DNA from: Pedobacter petrophilus
Lineage (GTDB): Bacteria > Bacteroidota > Bacteroidia > Sphingobacteriales > Sphingobacteriaceae
Assembly: GCF_009674725.1 (NCBI RefSeq)
Contig: NZ_WKKH01000022.1
Coordinates: 1-64,000 of the forward strand
Direction of reading: 5' to 3'
DNA length: 64,000 bases
Of the stretch, positions 17,019 to 25,236 are shown piece after piece (position 1 is the first letter of the stretch; each line of letters begins with the position of its first letter). The position numbers and the translations under genes are program-made. Below the pieces are notes generated by a model that was not told the origin of the DNA, searched no databases, and saw only the letters and a program-made list of their open reading frames with translations.

Positions 17019-18479
17019 CTAAGCCTTACTCCAGGTTGTTCCTTCTTTACTGTCTTTTAACTGGATGCCCAGTTCCTGTAAACCAATTCTGATTTTATCA
17101 GAAGTAGCATAATCTTTGTTTGCTTTCGCCTCCGTACGAAGATCAATCACCATATCTAAAACACCATTCAGATCATTGCTTCCGGCATCTTCATCTTTTA
17201 ATCCGAGGATATCGAAAACGAAATCGTTGATTAACTGCTTGAGTTTTCCGAGTTGTTCTGCTGAAATTTTCGCTTTACCATCGTAAACTGTATTGATAAT
17301 TCTCACGGCTTCAAATAATTCGGCAATTAGAATCGGACTATTGAAATCATCGTTCATGGCGATGATACATTTCTCTTTTATCGTCTCGATGTCGAAGTCG
17401 CTTTCTGCAGAAACAGTAAGTTTATCCAACAAACTAATCGCGGCCATTAAACGCCTGAAACCTTTCTCAGAAGCATCCAATGCATCATTCGAAAAATCTA
17501 ACGTACTGCGGTAATGCGCCTGTAACATGAAGAACTTAACCGTCATAGGGCTATATCCCTTCTTTAAAAGCGGGTGAGCGCCGGTAAATAACTCCAAAGG
17601 AAGAAATCCATTTCCGGCAGATTTAGACATTCGCGTACCGTTTACCGTGAGCATATTGGTATGCATCCAGTAACGGGCAGGTTGTTTGTGACTGCAAGCT
17701 TCAGATTGTGCAATTTCGTTGGTATGGTGCGTTGCCGCAAGATCCATTCCACCACCATGAATATCAAATTCATCTCCCAGGTATTTAGCGCTCATTGCTG
17801 AACATTCAATGTGCCAGCCCGGAAAGCCTAAACCCCATGGCGATTGCCATTGCATTAACGTTTCTGGCTTTGCTTTAATCCAGAGCGCAAAATCTAAACG
17901 GCCCCGTTTTTCATCCTGACCGCCCAATTCTCTGGTATTGTTGAGCATATCTTCCAAATTCCGGTTGGTGAGAATGGTGTAATTATATTCCTTACTGTAT
18001 TTTTCTACATCGAAATAAACATTCCCGCCGATTTCGTAGCCATAACCATTTTCGATGATTACTTTGATCATTTCAATCTGCTCAATAATATGCCCGGTTG
18101 CGGTTGGTTCTATGCTTGGCGGCAGCGTATTAAACATGCGCATTACATCATGGAAACCTAAGGTATATTTTTGTACAATTTCCATGGGCTCCAGCTGCTC
18201 CAGTTTCGCACGTTTGGCAAACTTATCATCACCTTCGTCTCGATCGCCTTCCAGGTGACCAGCATCAGTAATGTTTCGCACATAGCGAACTTTGAAACCT
18301 AAATATTTCAGGTACCTAAAAATTAAATCAAAAGATAAAAAGGTACGGCAGTTGCCCAAATGCACATCGCTGTAAACAGTCGGACCACAAACGTACATCC
18401 CAACATGGTTTTGGTTTAGCGGTTGAAAAAGTTCTTTCTTACGTGAAAGCGTATTATAAAGCTGTAAGCCAGTATTCAT
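17019..18479 (-). CDS. cysS: Cysteinyl-tRNA synthetase
   Basis: 486 residues. It charges tRNA-Cys, and the family uses a zinc ion for cysteine selection. Class I marks: [20 protein letters not shown] has the first zinc Cys (31) and the HIGH-like HLGN (40-43); [16 protein letters not shown] has the further zinc ligands; TRMSKSAGN is the KMSKS loop. The DALR-type C-terminal region includes [16 protein letters not shown], and the tail ends at GTTWSKA as usual. It is first in a minus-strand series with the racemase pseudogene and the M28 lipoprotein. Confidence 0.97.
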   Translation of the reverse strand: MNTGLQLYNTLSRKKELFQPLNQNHVGMYVCGPTVYSDVHLGNCRTFLSFDLIFRYLKYLGFKVRYVRNITDAGHLEGDRDEGDDKFAKRAKLEQLEPMEIVQKYTLGFHDVMRMFNTLPPSIEPTATGHIIEQIEMIKVIIENGYGYEIGGNVYFDVEKYSKEYNYTILTNRNLEDMLNNTRELGGQDEKRGRLDFALWIKAKPETLMQWQSPWGLGFPGWHIECSAMSAKYLGDEFDIHGGGMDLAATHHTNEIAQSEACSHKQPARYWMHTNMLTVNGTRMSKSAGNGFLPLELFTGAHPLLKKGYSPMTVKFFMLQAHYRSTLDFSNDALDASEKGFRRLMAAISLLDKLTVSAESDFDIETIKEKCIIAMNDDFNSPILIAELFEAVRIINTVYDGKAKISAEQLGKLKQLINDFVFDILGLKDEDAGSNDLNGVLDMVIDLRTEAKANKDYATSDKIRIGLQELGIQLKDSKEGTTWSKA

Positions 18480-18581
18480 AGTGCAAATGTAATATTTACC
18501 AGCGGAAAGTTTTAGGAATGAAGAATTGTTTAATGGGCAGAGCGATTTATTGACAATTCTTAAATGAAAGGCTTTATAAAC

Positions 18582-18622
18582 TTACTAACCCTGATCTGCA
18601 TGGTGCAAATCAGGGTTAGTAA
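18582..18622. terminator. Long hairpin between msrA and cysS
   Basis: Perfect 14-bp arms (18582-18595 and 18609-18622, TTACTAACCCTGAT) enclose an inner TGCA/TGCA pairing, giving an 18-bp stem with one mismatch. It starts 30 nt after the msrA stop codon. There is no clear T-run, so it is either a weak terminator or an mRNA 3'-end stabiliser. Confidence 0.55.
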
Positions 18623-18652
18623 CTTAAATACGACGATAGAACCTGAAACTAA

Positions 18653-19252
18653 TTACTTTTTCAACTTAGATTTGAAAATCTTTTCCAGTTTTTCAATTTT
18701 TGGCTGAATCACTAATCTGCAATATGATTCGTTGCCATTTTTGTTGAAATAGTTTTGGTGATAGCTTTCAGCCACATAAAATGGCTTTGCGGCTTCAATA
18801 GCAGTAACTACCTTTTTACCGTAAGCATTGGTTTTGTTCAATTCTGCCTTGTATTTATCTGCTAAAGCTTTTTGTTGTGGTGTATGATAAAAAATAACTG
18901 AACGGTATTGTGTTCCCGTATCTGCACCCTGGCGGTTTAAAGTTGTAGGATCATGACTTTTCCAGAAAACTTCCAGTAATTCATCATAAGAAATCTCCAT
19001 CGGATTATACGTAATCTGCAATACTTCGGCATGACCCGTATTACCGGTACAAACCTCCTCGTAAGTTGGGTTAGCCAGTTGCCCGCCTTCATAACCGGAT
19101 TTAACCGCAGTAACCCCTTTTAGCCTTTGAAATATGGCTTCTGTACACCAGAAACAGCCCATTCCAAAAGTTGCCTTCCCTGTTTTTTTTGTTTGCGCAT
19201 TTGCCTGGCTGATACTTAAAACTGTTAATAAAACTAAAATTATCCTCTTCAT
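18653..19252 (-). CDS. msrA: Exported peptide-methionine (S)-S-oxide reductase MsrA
   Basis: 199 residues. A signal peptide (MKRIILVLLTVLSISQANA) is followed by Gln. The catalytic motif is GMGCFWCTEAIFQRL (about residues 30-44), whose first Cys is the sulfenic-acid-forming residue. GYEGGQLANPTYEEVCTGNTGHAEV and FWKSHDPTTLNRQGADTGTQYRS are diagnostic of MsrA. It repairs Met-S-sulfoxide in proteins, here probably in the periplasm. No MsrB is fused or adjacent. It ends before a long hairpin and is separate from cysS downstream. Confidence 0.95.
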   Translation of the reverse strand: MKRIILVLLTVLSISQANAQTKKTGKATFGMGCFWCTEAIFQRLKGVTAVKSGYEGGQLANPTYEEVCTGNTGHAEVLQITYNPMEISYDELLEVFWKSHDPTTLNRQGADTGTQYRSVIFYHTPQQKALADKYKAELNKTNAYGKKVVTAIEAAKPFYVAESYHQNYFNKNGNESYCRLVIQPKIEKLEKIFKSKLKK

Positions 19253-19494
19253 ATGATCTGTTTCTTTACTATTTAGGGTTTCATTTCTTACACTATATTA
19301 CGAAAATATCAGCAGCATAGTTTCTGTTCAAACAATAATGGATTTTGAATGACAATCGCCAGAAAGCATGATTTATCATCCTGTTGTTAATAACTTAAAA
19401 TACTGATTAATAGATTTATAATTTGATTTTAAGAACCGAGATCTCACTTATTAACAATTCTTTTTTAAATTCGTAATACATTAAATTTAAAATC

Positions 19495-20457
19495 ATGTCT
19501 ACACCGTATATTCCTTGTTTAGATTTGGGTTCATATATCAATGGAACTGAAGAAGAACGCAAAAAATTTTCTGATGAATTGGGCCGGGCCTTTAACGATT
19601 CAGGTTTTGTAACCATTACCAACCATGGTTTAAGTCAGGAATTGATTGATAAGCTTTACGAAAACATTCGCGCAGCATTTACTTTGCCGGTAGAAATCAA
19701 GCGCAAATATGAAAAACCAGAACTTGCTGGTCAGCGGGGATATACCAGCGCCGGAAAAGAAACTGCAAAAGGTGCAAAAACCCCTGATTTAAAAGAATTC
19801 TGGCAAATTGGTCAGGAGGTTACCGATGGCGATCCGGTGAAAGATCAGTATCCAGACAATGAGGTGCTTGAAGAATTACCTGAGTTTAATAAAATAACAG
19901 GCGATATCTACAAAAAACTGGAAGAAAACGGCACGCATCTTTTACGTGCAATTGCAACTTACCTGGAATTGCCGATTGATTATTTTGATAAACATGTTCA
20001 TAATGGAAACTCGATTTTAAGGGGAATTCACTACTTCCCGATCGAAAATCCTGAGGTTATTCCTGATGATGCTGTTCGTGCTGGTGCACATGAAGATATT
20101 AACCTGATTACCTTATTGATTGGTGCAAGTGCCGATGGCTTAGAGGTATTGACGAGAAGTAATGAATGGTTGCCAATTAAAGCACATCATACTGATATTG
20201 TAGTGAATGTAGGCGATATGCTGCAACGTTTAACCAATAACAAATTAAAATCGACTACACACCGGGTGGTGAATCCGCCTCGCGAACTGATGAAAACTTC
20301 TCGTTTTTCTGTTCCGTTTTTCTTGCACCCACGTAGTGATATGGATTTAACCAGTTTGCCATCAACCATTGATGCGGAACACCCTAAGGTTTACAGCGAC
20401 ATGACTGCCGGTGAATATTTAGATGAACGGTTAAGAGAGATTGGATTGAAGAAGTAG
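19495..20457 (+). CDS. 2-oxoglutarate/Fe(II)-dependent oxygenase, isopenicillin-N-synthase-like
   Basis: 320 residues, cytosolic. The DIOX_N part includes GRAFNDSGFVTITNHGLSQE and EIKRKYEKPELAGQRGYTSA. The iron triad is H199 and D201 in GAHEDINLITLL and H256 in STTHRVVNPPR; the 2OG-binding Arg and Ser follow in SRFSVPFFLHP. Enzymes of this family hydroxylate or cyclise small molecules. The closest housekeeping-type bacterial members are of unknown substrate, and no biosynthetic cluster surrounds it. It is transcribed alone with a strong terminator at 20526-20557. Confidence 0.88.
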   Translation: MSTPYIPCLDLGSYINGTEEERKKFSDELGRAFNDSGFVTITNHGLSQELIDKLYENIRAAFTLPVEIKRKYEKPELAGQRGYTSAGKETAKGAKTPDLKEFWQIGQEVTDGDPVKDQYPDNEVLEELPEFNKITGDIYKKLEENGTHLLRAIATYLELPIDYFDKHVHNGNSILRGIHYFPIENPEVIPDDAVRAGAHEDINLITLLIGASADGLEVLTRSNEWLPIKAHHTDIVVNVGDMLQRLTNNKLKSTTHRVVNPPRELMKTSRFSVPFFLHPRSDMDLTSLPSTIDAEHPKVYSDMTAGEYLDERLREIGLKK

Positions 20458-20515
20458 TCTGTAGTCCGGAGTCTTTAGTCCGGAGTCCGGAGTCGGAAGT
20501 GTGGCGTCTAGAGTC
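20458..20515. repeat. Degenerate AGTCCGGAGTC tandem repeat
   Basis: Several overlapping copies of AGTC(C/T)GGAGTC-like units fill the gap between the oxygenase stop codon and its terminator. A similar AGACT-rich stretch occurs at 49860-49900. Confidence 0.5.
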
Positions 20516-20525
20516 AAAATAGTAT

Positions 20526-20557
20526 AAAAAGCATTAGCCAAAAGCTGATGCTTTTTT
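20526..20557 (+). terminator. Terminator of the 2OG oxygenase gene
   Basis: AAAAAGCATTAGC, loop CAAAA and GCTGATGCTTTTTT pair over 13 bp with one G-U and a T-run. Confidence 0.85.
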
Positions 20558-20570
20558 GTTATCTTAAATC

Positions 20571-21413
20571 ATGTATTCTACCCATTTAGAAATTTTCAGA
20601 CAAATAAAAGGAATCGGTTCTGCTTCCGGGATATTCTCCGCTGATGAGCAGCTTTACATCGTTGGTGACAATAGTGGCTTTTTGAATAAATACAATGTAG
20701 ACACGTATGAATTGGAGAAGATCCAAATATTGTTTGATCAAACGGTTACTGAAAATGAAAACATCCCAAAACATTTGAAGCCTGATTTTGAAGTGCTCTG
20801 TCACATTGATAATTACCTTTACATTTTAGGTTCTGGCTCTACTGCTACGAGGAGTATCATGGTTAAATACGACTTAAAAACCAAAAAAGTTAAGCAGGAA
20901 AGTTTAAGTAAAACTTACGAAAAAATGAGGTCGATTTCTAGCGTCAATGCTGATAATTTCAATATTGAAGGCGCTGTTTTCACCGGAACAAACTGGCTGC
21001 TTTTTAACCGTGGAAATGGCGACGAAGCTAAAAATGGAATCTTTACTTTATCAGGAAATGATTTAATTAATGCCGGAGATATTAAGTTCAATACACTGCT
21101 ATTGCCAAATATTAATCATGTAGAATCATCATTTACAGATGCTACGCTAATAGGAAATGAGATCTTTTTCATCTCAACTGCTGAAAACACCAAATCTACC
21201 TACCATGACGGTGAGATTCTCGGGAGCTTTATTGGGAGTATTAATGCAAAAAACTTACAACTCAATTTTAGCTATAAAATTCCCGGCAAACACAAGTTCG
21301 AAGGCATTACGTTATTTAAACAAGAGAAAAAACGGATAGAATTTTTGCTATGCGAAGATCGTGATACTGACGAGTTAAACACAACTATCTATAAGTTGAG
21401 TTTAACCCTGTAA
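20571..21413 (+). CDS. Hypothetical beta-propeller-like protein
   Basis: 280 residues, no signal peptide. Repeating blade-like units can be read: EQLYIVGDNSGFLNKYNVDT, DNYLYILGSGSTATRSIMVK, GTNWLLFNRGNGDEAKNGIF, GNEIFFISTAENTKSTYHDG and EFLLCEDRDTDELNTTIYKL. It probably belongs to an uncharacterised Bacteroidota family (DUF6929-like). No catalytic role can be inferred. It starts just after the terminator of the oxygenase gene, so it has its own promoter. Confidence 0.7.
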   Translation: MYSTHLEIFRQIKGIGSASGIFSADEQLYIVGDNSGFLNKYNVDTYELEKIQILFDQTVTENENIPKHLKPDFEVLCHIDNYLYILGSGSTATRSIMVKYDLKTKKVKQESLSKTYEKMRSISSVNADNFNIEGAVFTGTNWLLFNRGNGDEAKNGIFTLSGNDLINAGDIKFNTLLLPNINHVESSFTDATLIGNEIFFISTAENTKSTYHDGEILGSFIGSINAKNLQLNFSYKIPGKHKFEGITLFKQEKKRIEFLLCEDRDTDELNTTIYKLSLTL

Positions 21414-21453
21414 GATGGTTTTTTCTATGTTACCCCCGATTACCCTGGTTCAG

Positions 21454-21496
21454 AGTTGTCAACTTTCTAGCGTAATAGCTATTAAAGCTGACAACT
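21454..21496. repeat. GTTGTCAACTTT-type inverted repeat, copy 1
   Basis: AGTTGTCAACTTT (21454-21466) and AAAGCTGACAACT (21484-21496) pair over 13 positions with one T/C difference. The loop can pair further through TAGC and GCTA. It lies 40 bp after the beta-propeller-like gene. Confidence 0.7.
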
Positions 21497-21524
21497 TTAT
21501 ATTATATTAAACTATATTTTCAGC

Positions 21525-21566
21525 GTTGTCAGCTTCCTGGCCTACTGGCTATTTAAAGTTGACAAC
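21525..21566. repeat. GTTGTCAACTTT-type inverted repeat, copy 2 (reverse orientation)
   Basis: Read on the minus strand, GTTGTCAACTTT (21566-21555) pairs with AAGCTGACAAC (21535-21525). The first arm supplies the last codons and stop region (VVNFK) of the serine-hydrolase gene ending at 21549. Confidence 0.7.
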
Positions 21567-23381
21567 ACTTTTCGAATCATCAATTGCCCTATTCACCACA
21601 TCTTGAATTCTTCCTCTTATTTTTAGATTAGAAAGCCTGTCGCTCACCGTTGGATTTACCCTGTTTGATAAGAAAATGTAAACCAAACCGCGGGAAGGAT
21701 CTACCCAAACACAGGTGCCGGTGTAACCTGTGTGTCCATAAGTTTGTGGAGAAGCCAGGTTTGACGGATAATGTTTAGTGGAATCAGGGTCCCAGCGATC
21801 AAAGCCTAAACCCCGGCGACTTACATTGGATTGCTTTGCGGTAAAAGTATCTACGGTTTGCGGTTTGAAATATTCTGTTCCGCCATAAGTACCGTGATTC
21901 AACATCATTTGATAGAGAATGGCAAGGTCATTTGCACTGGCAAATAAGCCGGCGTGACCAGATATCCCTCCTGCTAATGCAGCACCCTGATCATGAACAT
22001 AACCCACTAATAAGGTTTTTCTAAAATAAGTATCCAGCTCTGTTGGAATAATCTGCTCTTTGCTAAATCTGTTTCTCGGCAAAAAGCCCGCTGTTTGCAT
22101 ACCAAGTGGCTTATAGAAATTTTCGTAAGTGTATTGGTTAAGCGGCTCTTCGGTAATGTGCTCTACAATATCTTTCATCACATACATGCTAATGTCGCTG
22201 TACACATATTTGCCCCGGGTTCTGATGGGAGCGTTCAGCATTTTCGGCCACATAAAGTCTTTAAAGAATCCTTTTTTTATGTAGTAATCATCGGCCACTT
22301 TAGTAGGATAAGCTGCTGATGAATCTCTGCTATAATCACCGGTTTTTACATAATCATGAAAAGGGATATAAGGGATAAAACCCGCCTGATGCAGCATTAC
22401 TTCCCTTACCGGAATATTATTCATGGGGGAAGTTCTGGCTTTGGCAATGTAAGTGCCAATGGTGGTATCCAGTTTCAGCTTGCCTTCTTCAACCAAACGC
22501 ATTACAGCAGGTGTGGTTGCTGCGATTTTCGTTACAGATGCCAAATCAAAAATATCAGTGGTACGATCGGGTACATTGGTGTCGTAGGTGTGTGTGCCAT
22601 ATGCCTTATTGAAAATCACTTTACCATCTTTAGCCACTAAAACCACTAAACCTGGTGTAGCCTTCTGACTGATCGCCTCTGCAGCAATGGCGTCTATTTC
22701 GGTTAAAGCATTCGAATTCAACCCGGCATCTTCGGGCACCGTATATTTCAAACGGGTTTTAGGCGTAATAAATCCAGACCCAATGGTATATCGTGCCGAA
22801 AAAGCAGTGGTGAGTTTATTCCCGGCAGCAATACCTCCAAAAATATATTGAGGAATCAATGCCGCAGCATCTGCGTTATTTTGTGCCGTATAAACAATGG
22901 GCGATTTTAATAAATCAAATGCCTTTAACCCTGTTCCATTTCCAAAGTAGGCTAAAATCAACTTCTTTGTTTTACTGATGTTGTTGATAAAACTGATGTA
23001 TCTCGCTTTTAAAATATTTTGATCATCAATGGAAATCAGCACAGTATTGTAGTATTTCAAATCATCTTCCAGATCGTTAAGGTTAACACTATCGCGATAG
23101 CTATCAGCTGTAAAAGATGTTACCTTACCATATTTATTCGCAAGGCTATCAAAAACGGTACTATAGGCAAAACTCAAACTTACAGAAGCAATGGTCTTTT
23201 TTTCAAGCGATTTTAAGGGAATAATCGTATCCTGATTATTTAATACTACAGTTGTTTTGACAATGGTGTTGGCGATGGAGAGTTTTTTTTCATTATTGCT
23301 ATGCTCCTGTGCGCAAGCCATTAAACACAGAATATTCAAAAAACTCGCCGCAGCCAGGATCACTAATCTATTTCGCTTCAT
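21549..23381 (-). CDS. Beta-lactamase-family serine hydrolase lipoprotein with a GH3 C-terminal-like remnant
   Basis: 610 residues. A lipoprotein signal ends at LMAC. Residues about 30-205 resemble the C-terminal domain of family 3 glycoside hydrolases (VVLNNQDTIIPLKSLEKKTI, LILAYFGNGTGLKAFDLL), but no GH3 catalytic barrel precedes it. Residues about 215-600 are a class C beta-lactamase/DD-peptidase fold: SVTK (about 281-284) is the nucleophile motif, YSD in GKYVYSDISMYV stands for YxN, and GHTGYTG is the third motif. Many Bacteroidota have a GH3 N-acetylglucosaminidase fused to this hydrolase, so this looks like the fusion minus its catalytic barrel. A role in cell-wall turnover is likely. 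The gene overlaps the upstream amidohydrolase by 14 bp. Its C-terminus runs into an intergenic repeat. Confidence 0.85.
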   Translation of the reverse strand: MKRNRLVILAAASFLNILCLMACAQEHSNNEKKLSIANTIVKTTVVLNNQDTIIPLKSLEKKTIASVSLSFAYSTVFDSLANKYGKVTSFTADSYRDSVNLNDLEDDLKYYNTVLISIDDQNILKARYISFINNISKTKKLILAYFGNGTGLKAFDLLKSPIVYTAQNNADAAALIPQYIFGGIAAGNKLTTAFSARYTIGSGFITPKTRLKYTVPEDAGLNSNALTEIDAIAAEAISQKATPGLVVLVAKDGKVIFNKAYGTHTYDTNVPDRTTDIFDLASVTKIAATTPAVMRLVEEGKLKLDTTIGTYIAKARTSPMNNIPVREVMLHQAGFIPYIPFHDYVKTGDYSRDSSAAYPTKVADDYYIKKGFFKDFMWPKMLNAPIRTRGKYVYSDISMYVMKDIVEHITEEPLNQYTYENFYKPLGMQTAGFLPRNRFSKEQIIPTELDTYFRKTLLVGYVHDQGAALAGGISGHAGLFASANDLAILYQMMLNHGTYGGTEYFKPQTVDTFTAKQSNVSRRGLGFDRWDPDSTKHYPSNLASPQTYGHTGYTGTCVWVDPSRGLVYIFLSNRVNPTVSDRLSNLKIRGRIQDVVNRAIDDSKSVVNFK

Positions 23382-25002
23382 ATACTTTCTCTCCGTTCAG
23401 GTAGGTTTTTAATACTTTAGTTTTTAATATATTTTGTGGTGAGGATTTCAAGAGATCCTGATCCAGGATTACAAAATCTGCAAGTTTTCCTTTCTCCAGG
23501 CTTCCCTTTTCCTGTTCTTCAAAATTAGCCTTTGCAGCCCAGATTGTCATTCCCTTCAATGCTTCTTCAGCCGTTAGGGCATTCTCCACCTGGAAGCCTC
23601 CTTTAGGAAAACCTTTGGCGTCTGCTCTCACCGTTGCAGCATAGAACGTCAATAATGGATTAATGTTTTCTACCGGAAAATCTGTTCCCAGCGGGATCCA
23701 ACCGTTTTGTTTCAGCAATTGCCTGTAGGCATAGGCACCTTTCAACCTGGTTGCACCTAAACGTTGTGTGGCCCAATACATATCTGAAGTGGCATGGGTA
23801 GGTTGCACAGACGGAATGATACTGGCACTGCCAAATAAATTAAAATCATTCGGATTTACGATTTGTGCATGTTCAATCCGCCAGCGTTTATCGTTCTTGC
23901 CTTTTAAAATTTTATTGTAAATTTTTAACATTACGCGGTTGGCTGAATCGCCAATGGCATGTGTACACATTTGGAATCCGTGTGAGGCAATTTTCTCTGC
24001 CACTTCTTCAAAGTGCTTTTGATCGCTCAGTAAAAATCCGGTTTTAGCAGGCAGATCTGAATAAGGATGAAGTAGACATGCACCCCTGGAGCCTAGCGCA
24101 CCATCGGCATAAACCTTAAATGAACGAACATTTAACCGATCCGTTTTAATGGCACCACGTTTAAAAAGGTAATCATAATTCTGAGGTGCATCAGCCAGCA
24201 TGACATATAAACGCATTTTCAGCTTATTTTCCTGTTGAAGTTTCTGAATCAAATCTACCGTTTGATAAGGTAAACCGCAATCATCAATGGTGGTTAAGCC
24301 GGCAGCAAAACAGTTTGTTTGGGCATCAGTTAAAATCTTCTCAGCAAGTTTTGCATCAGGTGCAGGGATTTTACTTTCTACTAAAGCCACGGCATTATCA
24401 ATTAATACGCCAGTGAGTTTTCCATTCTCCGTTAGCATATCTCCTCCCGTTAATTTTTGTGCTTTGGTGATGCCTGCCTCAATAAATGCCTTTTGATTTA
24501 CAATAGCCGCATGGCCGTCAACTCTATTAAGGAAAACAGGTCGGTTGGGAAACAACTTAGATAGTTCTTCATTAGTGGGAAAAGCTTTATTTTCCCAATC
24601 ATTCTGGTCCCAGCCGTTGCCAATTAACCAGCCACCCGGATGGGTTTTTGCAAATTCGATTAGCCGTTGGAGAATCTCTTTCCAGGATTTTGTATCCCGC
24701 AAATCGGCTGCCTGCAAGCTTTGTCCATAACCAAAAAAATGAGCATGGGCATCAATAAATCCTGGATAAACGGACTTCCCATCCGCATTTACCTCATTTT
24801 TTGCAGAAAATTTTGATTGAATAGCCTTATTCGAGCCCAATTCGAGAATCTTCCCATCCTTTACCGCAAAAGCTTCAACGGTATCGAATTGATTATTAAC
24901 AGTGTAGACTTTTGCATTGTAAACGATTACATCGGCCTGCTCCTTTTGACTACAAGAGGCAAATACCACTGCAATAAAAAGCGTATATAAGATGGGTTTC
25001 AT
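23368..25002 (-). CDS. Amidohydrolase lipoprotein, YtcJ-like
   Basis: 544 residues. A lipoprotein signal ends at VFASC (Cys 16). Metal-dependent amidohydrolase marks: YPGFIDAHAHFFGYG (HxH), WLIGNGWDQNDWENKAFPTN, VDGHAAIVN, CTHAIGDSANRVML, WRIEHAQIVNP and PLGTDFPVENINP with the late Asp. The C-terminal composite sheet ends ADFVILDQDLL. YtcJ-like enzymes hydrolyse N-acyl or amide substrates that cannot be named from sequence. It is first of a two-gene operon with the serine hydrolase (14-bp overlap), so both probably act on one envelope substrate. Confidence 0.9.
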   Translation of the reverse strand: MKPILYTLFIAVVFASCSQKEQADVIVYNAKVYTVNNQFDTVEAFAVKDGKILELGSNKAIQSKFSAKNEVNADGKSVYPGFIDAHAHFFGYGQSLQAADLRDTKSWKEILQRLIEFAKTHPGGWLIGNGWDQNDWENKAFPTNEELSKLFPNRPVFLNRVDGHAAIVNQKAFIEAGITKAQKLTGGDMLTENGKLTGVLIDNAVALVESKIPAPDAKLAEKILTDAQTNCFAAGLTTIDDCGLPYQTVDLIQKLQQENKLKMRLYVMLADAPQNYDYLFKRGAIKTDRLNVRSFKVYADGALGSRGACLLHPYSDLPAKTGFLLSDQKHFEEVAEKIASHGFQMCTHAIGDSANRVMLKIYNKILKGKNDKRWRIEHAQIVNPNDFNLFGSASIIPSVQPTHATSDMYWATQRLGATRLKGAYAYRQLLKQNGWIPLGTDFPVENINPLLTFYAATVRADAKGFPKGGFQVENALTAEEALKGMTIWAAKANFEEQEKGSLEKGKLADFVILDQDLLKSSPQNILKTKVLKTYLNGEKVYEAK

Positions 25003-25219
25003 ATCGATAAAGATAGAAAATTGTAATCATTCGGTTTTGTAAATTCAGCTTTACACAAGGAGAAAAGTCTGGAATTAAACCCTCAGTAGGATCCAACTCC
25101 ACTCCCTATTTTTACGTCATTTCTGCGACAAGCCATATTATCGCATTTACACAGTCATTTACATGTTGAGTTTTAAACAAATCCCCTTATTTAAGCTTAT
25201 TTTGCATAATTTAGCAAAT

Positions 25220-25227
25220 TCACTTTG
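25220..25227 (+). promoter_or_regulatory. Likely -7 promoter element of mutL
   Basis: TCACTTTG differs from TAnnTTTG by one base and ends nine bases before the ATG at 25237. Confidence 0.4.
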
Positions 25228-25236
25228 CCAGAATAC

